DNA of 7,002 nt from Planctomycetota bacterium (lineage in GTDB: Bacteria; Planctomycetota; J058; J103), in NCBI GenBank assembly GCA_003694875.1, contig RFJN01000138.1, forward strand, positions 1-7,002, in the 5' to 3' direction. The position numbers were made by a program, and so were the translations under genes. Numbering within the stretch: position 1 is the stretch's first letter; each line of letters begins with the position of its first letter. The notes beneath the pieces are model-generated. The model did no database searches and had not been told where the DNA came from. It saw only the letters and a list, made by a program, of their open reading frames with translations. Of the stretch, positions 5,394 to 7,002 are shown in pieces.

Positions 5394-6359
5394 GTGACGG
5401 TCCCGGGACCAGCGCAGCCGGGCGCGGCGCGCCACCACCGTCCCTTGCCGCCGTTGCGCGCACTCGCGCCGGTGGACCGCGCGCGCTGGACGCGCTCGGT
5501 CGAGCGGGCGCTGGCGCGCGCGGGAGCGGACAGCGGGCTGCCGCGCTGGGGTGCACGCTGGGGGCTCGAGGACGAGGCGGCCGAGCGCCTGCTCGAACTC
5601 GTCGGACCGGTGCACGGTCCGGGCCTCGGGGTGTGGATCGGAGAGGATCCCGCCGTGGCGGTGGCGCTCACCCGTTCCGGTGCCGCACCGGTGTGGCTCG
5701 TTCCGAGCCTCGCCGCCGCGCTCGCGGCGCAGAGGCTGGCCGAACGCGCCCGGGAGGAGGGACAGCGTGCGCTCGAGGCGCAGCTCGCACGCCTTGCGCG
5801 CGAGCAGCAGCAGGCCGGCTGGTGGGCGGGCGCCGGCCCCGCGAGCCCGGCCGCCGAGCCGCCCCCCCTCGCCGTGCCGCCCCTCGCGGTGGCCGACCCG
5901 CTCGCGCCACCGCTCGCCCCGGGGCGCTGGCACACGCTCGTCGCGGTGGACGTGTTGCCGGGGATCGACGACTGGGAGCGCGCGGTGGCGGGCTGGGCGC
6001 AGGCGCTCGCGCCCGAGGGGCGGCTCGTGCTCGGCTCGGTGAGCGAGCGCGATCAGGACGCGCCGGGCTTCCTGTCGCTCGTGGCGCGCACGCTCTGGCC
6101 CGGCCTGGTCAGCGGACTGCCGCGCAGCCAGGACCTGACGTGGGTGCTGCATGCGGCGGGGCTGCGCGTGCTGCGCGCGAGTGTGCTGCGCTTGCGGTTG
6201 ACGCACCAACGGCTCGTCGCGCTCGGCGCCGACCGCGAGGCGCTCGAGCGCGTGCTCGCCGAGGCGAGCGAGAGCGCGCGGGCGGCGTACGAGATCGATG
6301 AGGAGGGCATGACATGGCGGTACCAGATGCTGGAAGCGCAGCGGATCGAGACGAACTGA
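5394..6359 (+). CDS. Unrecognised protein, possible degenerate class I methyltransferase
   Basis: This 321-residue protein has no firm family match for me. Its layout recalls a Rossmann-type SAM methyltransferase. Residues 79-104 (GVWIGEDPAVAVALTRSGAAPVWLVPS) sit where beta1, motif I and beta2 would be, followed by a long Ala/Glu/Arg helix (105-140). A low-complexity Ala/Pro linker fills 142-177. The segment TLVAVDVLPGIDDWERAV then WAQALAPEGRLVLGS (181-215) resembles motifs II/III with the D-V-L and the P-x-G-R-L-V-L strand. The GxGxG loop of motif I is absent, so SAM binding is doubtful. The C-terminus (LTWVLHAAGLRVLRASVLRL, then an acidic tail with TWRYQMLEAQR) has no signal peptide or membrane segment. 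The GTG start at 5394, 7 bases after the thiolase stop, lacks a clear ribosome site; GTG 5472 is an alternative. The 3' end overlaps the next gene by 46 bases. GC bias supports real coding. Confidence 0.7.
   Translation: MTVPGPAQPGAARHHRPLPPLRALAPVDRARWTRSVERALARAGADSGLPRWGARWGLEDEAAERLLELVGPVHGPGLGVWIGEDPAVAVALTRSGAAPVWLVPSLAAALAAQRLAERAREEGQRALEAQLARLAREQQQAGWWAGAGPASPAAEPPPLAVPPLAVADPLAPPLAPGRWHTLVAVDVLPGIDDWERAVAGWAQALAPEGRLVLGSVSERDQDAPGFLSLVARTLWPGLVSGLPRSQDLTWVLHAAGLRVLRASVLRLRLTHQRLVALGADREALERVLAEASESARAAYEIDEEGMTWRYQMLEAQRIETN
6300..6307 (+). promoter_or_regulatory. Ribosome binding site of the 3-hydroxyacyl-CoA dehydrogenase gene
   Basis: GAGGAGGG inside the preceding gene, six bases before the ATG at 6314. 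It selects that ATG over the GTG at 6374, where family homology begins. Confidence 0.75.
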
Positions 6360-7002
6360 GCCTCGACGCCCCAGTGGCGGTGGTGGGGGCCGGCACCATG
6401 GGCAACGGGATCGCGCAGGTCTTCGCGCAGGCGGGCTACGGCGTCACGCTGATCGACGTGGCCGAGCCGCAGCTCGAGCGCGCGCGCGCCACGATCGAGA
6501 AGAACCTCGGCCGCCTAGCGAAGAAGGGCAAGATCGATCCGGCCGAGATCCCCGCGGTGCTCGAACGCATCGCGCTGCGCACCGAGCTCGAGGCAGCGGC
6601 GAATGCCGCGCTCGTGGTCGAGGCGATCGTCGAGGCGCCCGGGCCCAAGCGGGAACTCTTCGAGCGGCTCGACGCGATCACGCCCCCGAGCACGATCCTC
6701 GCTTCGAACACCTCCTCGATCTCGATCACGACGCTCGCGGCGGCGACGGGGCGTGCGGACCGTGTGATCGGCATGCACTTCATGAATCCCGTACCGGTCA
6801 TGCAGCTCGTGGAGGTGATCCGCGGCGAGGACACCTCGGACGAGACGACGCGGATCGTGGTGGGTACCTGCCGGGTGCTCGGCAAGACGCCGGTCGAGGT
6901 GAACGACTACCCGGGATTCGTCTCGAACCGCATCCTGATGCCGATGCTCAACGAGGCGTTCTACTGCGTCATGGAGGGGGTGGCCGAGCGCGAGGCGATC
7001 GA
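6314..7002 (+). CDS. 3-hydroxybutyryl-CoA / 3-hydroxyacyl-CoA dehydrogenase (3' partial)
   Basis: The first 229 codons of an NAD(P)-dependent L-3-hydroxyacyl-CoA dehydrogenase (Hbd/PaaH/FadB2-like) are present; the gene continues past the right edge. It interconverts acetoacetyl-CoA and (S)-3-hydroxybutyryl-CoA, or longer homologues. The dinucleotide loop GAGTMG is at 25-30, the second-strand acidic residue in VTLIDVAE follows, and the active site is complete: Ser134 in SNTSS, His155 in GMHFMNP, Glu167 in QLVEVI and Asn205 in VSNRI, at the spacings known for the family. The ATG at 6314 overlaps the previous gene by 46 bases and is preceded by GAGGAGGG, giving a 20-residue N-terminal extension (MAVPDAGSAADRDELSLDAP) before the core; GTG 6374 would remove it. 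With the thiolase two genes upstream it forms consecutive steps of C4 acyl-CoA metabolism. The C-terminal dimerisation domain is mostly outside the window. Confidence 0.93.
   Translation, partial: MAVPDAGSAADRDELSLDAPVAVVGAGTMGNGIAQVFAQAGYGVTLIDVAEPQLERARATIEKNLGRLAKKGKIDPAEIPAVLERIALRTELEAAANAALVVEAIVEAPGPKRELFERLDAITPPSTILASNTSSISITTLAAATGRADRVIGMHFMNPVPVMQLVEVIRGEDTSDETTRIVVGTCRVLGKTPVEVNDYPGFVSNRILMPMLNEAFYCVMEGVAEREAI

Noticed and set aside
4571..5935. Minus-strand 454-residue open frame opposite thiolase and the unknown gene
   Set aside because: Spans two plus-strand genes and the junction between them, with low-complexity composition; explained by GC-driven lack of stops.
1..7002. Mobile element, CRISPR, defence or biosynthetic cluster
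   Set aside because: No transposase, integrase, direct-repeat array, nuclease or toxin-like gene is visible; the genes are metabolic and chaperone genes with uniform base composition.

Overview
The window reads as a high-GC (roughly 70% or more by eye) Gram-negative bacterial chromosome segment. The strong third-position G/C bias, the long kelch-repeat protein and the acyl-CoA enzymes would fit Myxococcota/Desulfobacterota-like bacteria or a high-GC gammaproteobacterium. No rRNA or tRNA is present, so the lineage stays tentative. I see no phage, transposon, CRISPR or defence genes. The content is metabolic and stress-related.

Left part (1-2411, + strand). A kelch-repeat beta-propeller protein enters from the left edge with its N-terminus missing. 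It overlaps by 4 bases a PyrK-type FAD/[2Fe-2S] electron-transfer subunit. The pair ends at a 12-bp hairpin that sits in the convergent junction with the next block.

Middle part (2446-3923, - strand). Three consecutive small heat shock protein (Hsp20/alpha-crystallin) genes are read right to left. The first two are coupled through a TGATG stop/start overlap. The third follows after a 108-base spacer containing a strong hairpin. All three keep the alpha-crystallin core, the G-V-L motif and a C-terminal I-x-I/V motif, but they differ clearly from each other, which suggests a hetero-oligomeric chaperone set.

Divergent intergenic region (3924-4198). This carries no gene. It holds two phased A6 tracts and a GC hairpin on the hsp20 side. 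On the thiolase side it has an 8-bp inverted repeat whose half-sites are 21 bp apart centre to centre, followed by a candidate extended -10 promoter.

Right part (4199-7002, + strand). An acetyl-CoA acetyltransferase (thiolase), an unrecognised protein with a degenerate methyltransferase-like layout, and a 3-hydroxybutyryl/3-hydroxyacyl-CoA dehydrogenase that runs off the right edge. The tight spacing (7-base gap, then a 46-base overlap) indicates one operon. Together the two enzymes would interconvert acetyl-CoA, acetoacetyl-CoA and 3-hydroxybutyryl-CoA, or carry out the last steps of beta-oxidation. The middle protein is the least explained gene of the window.
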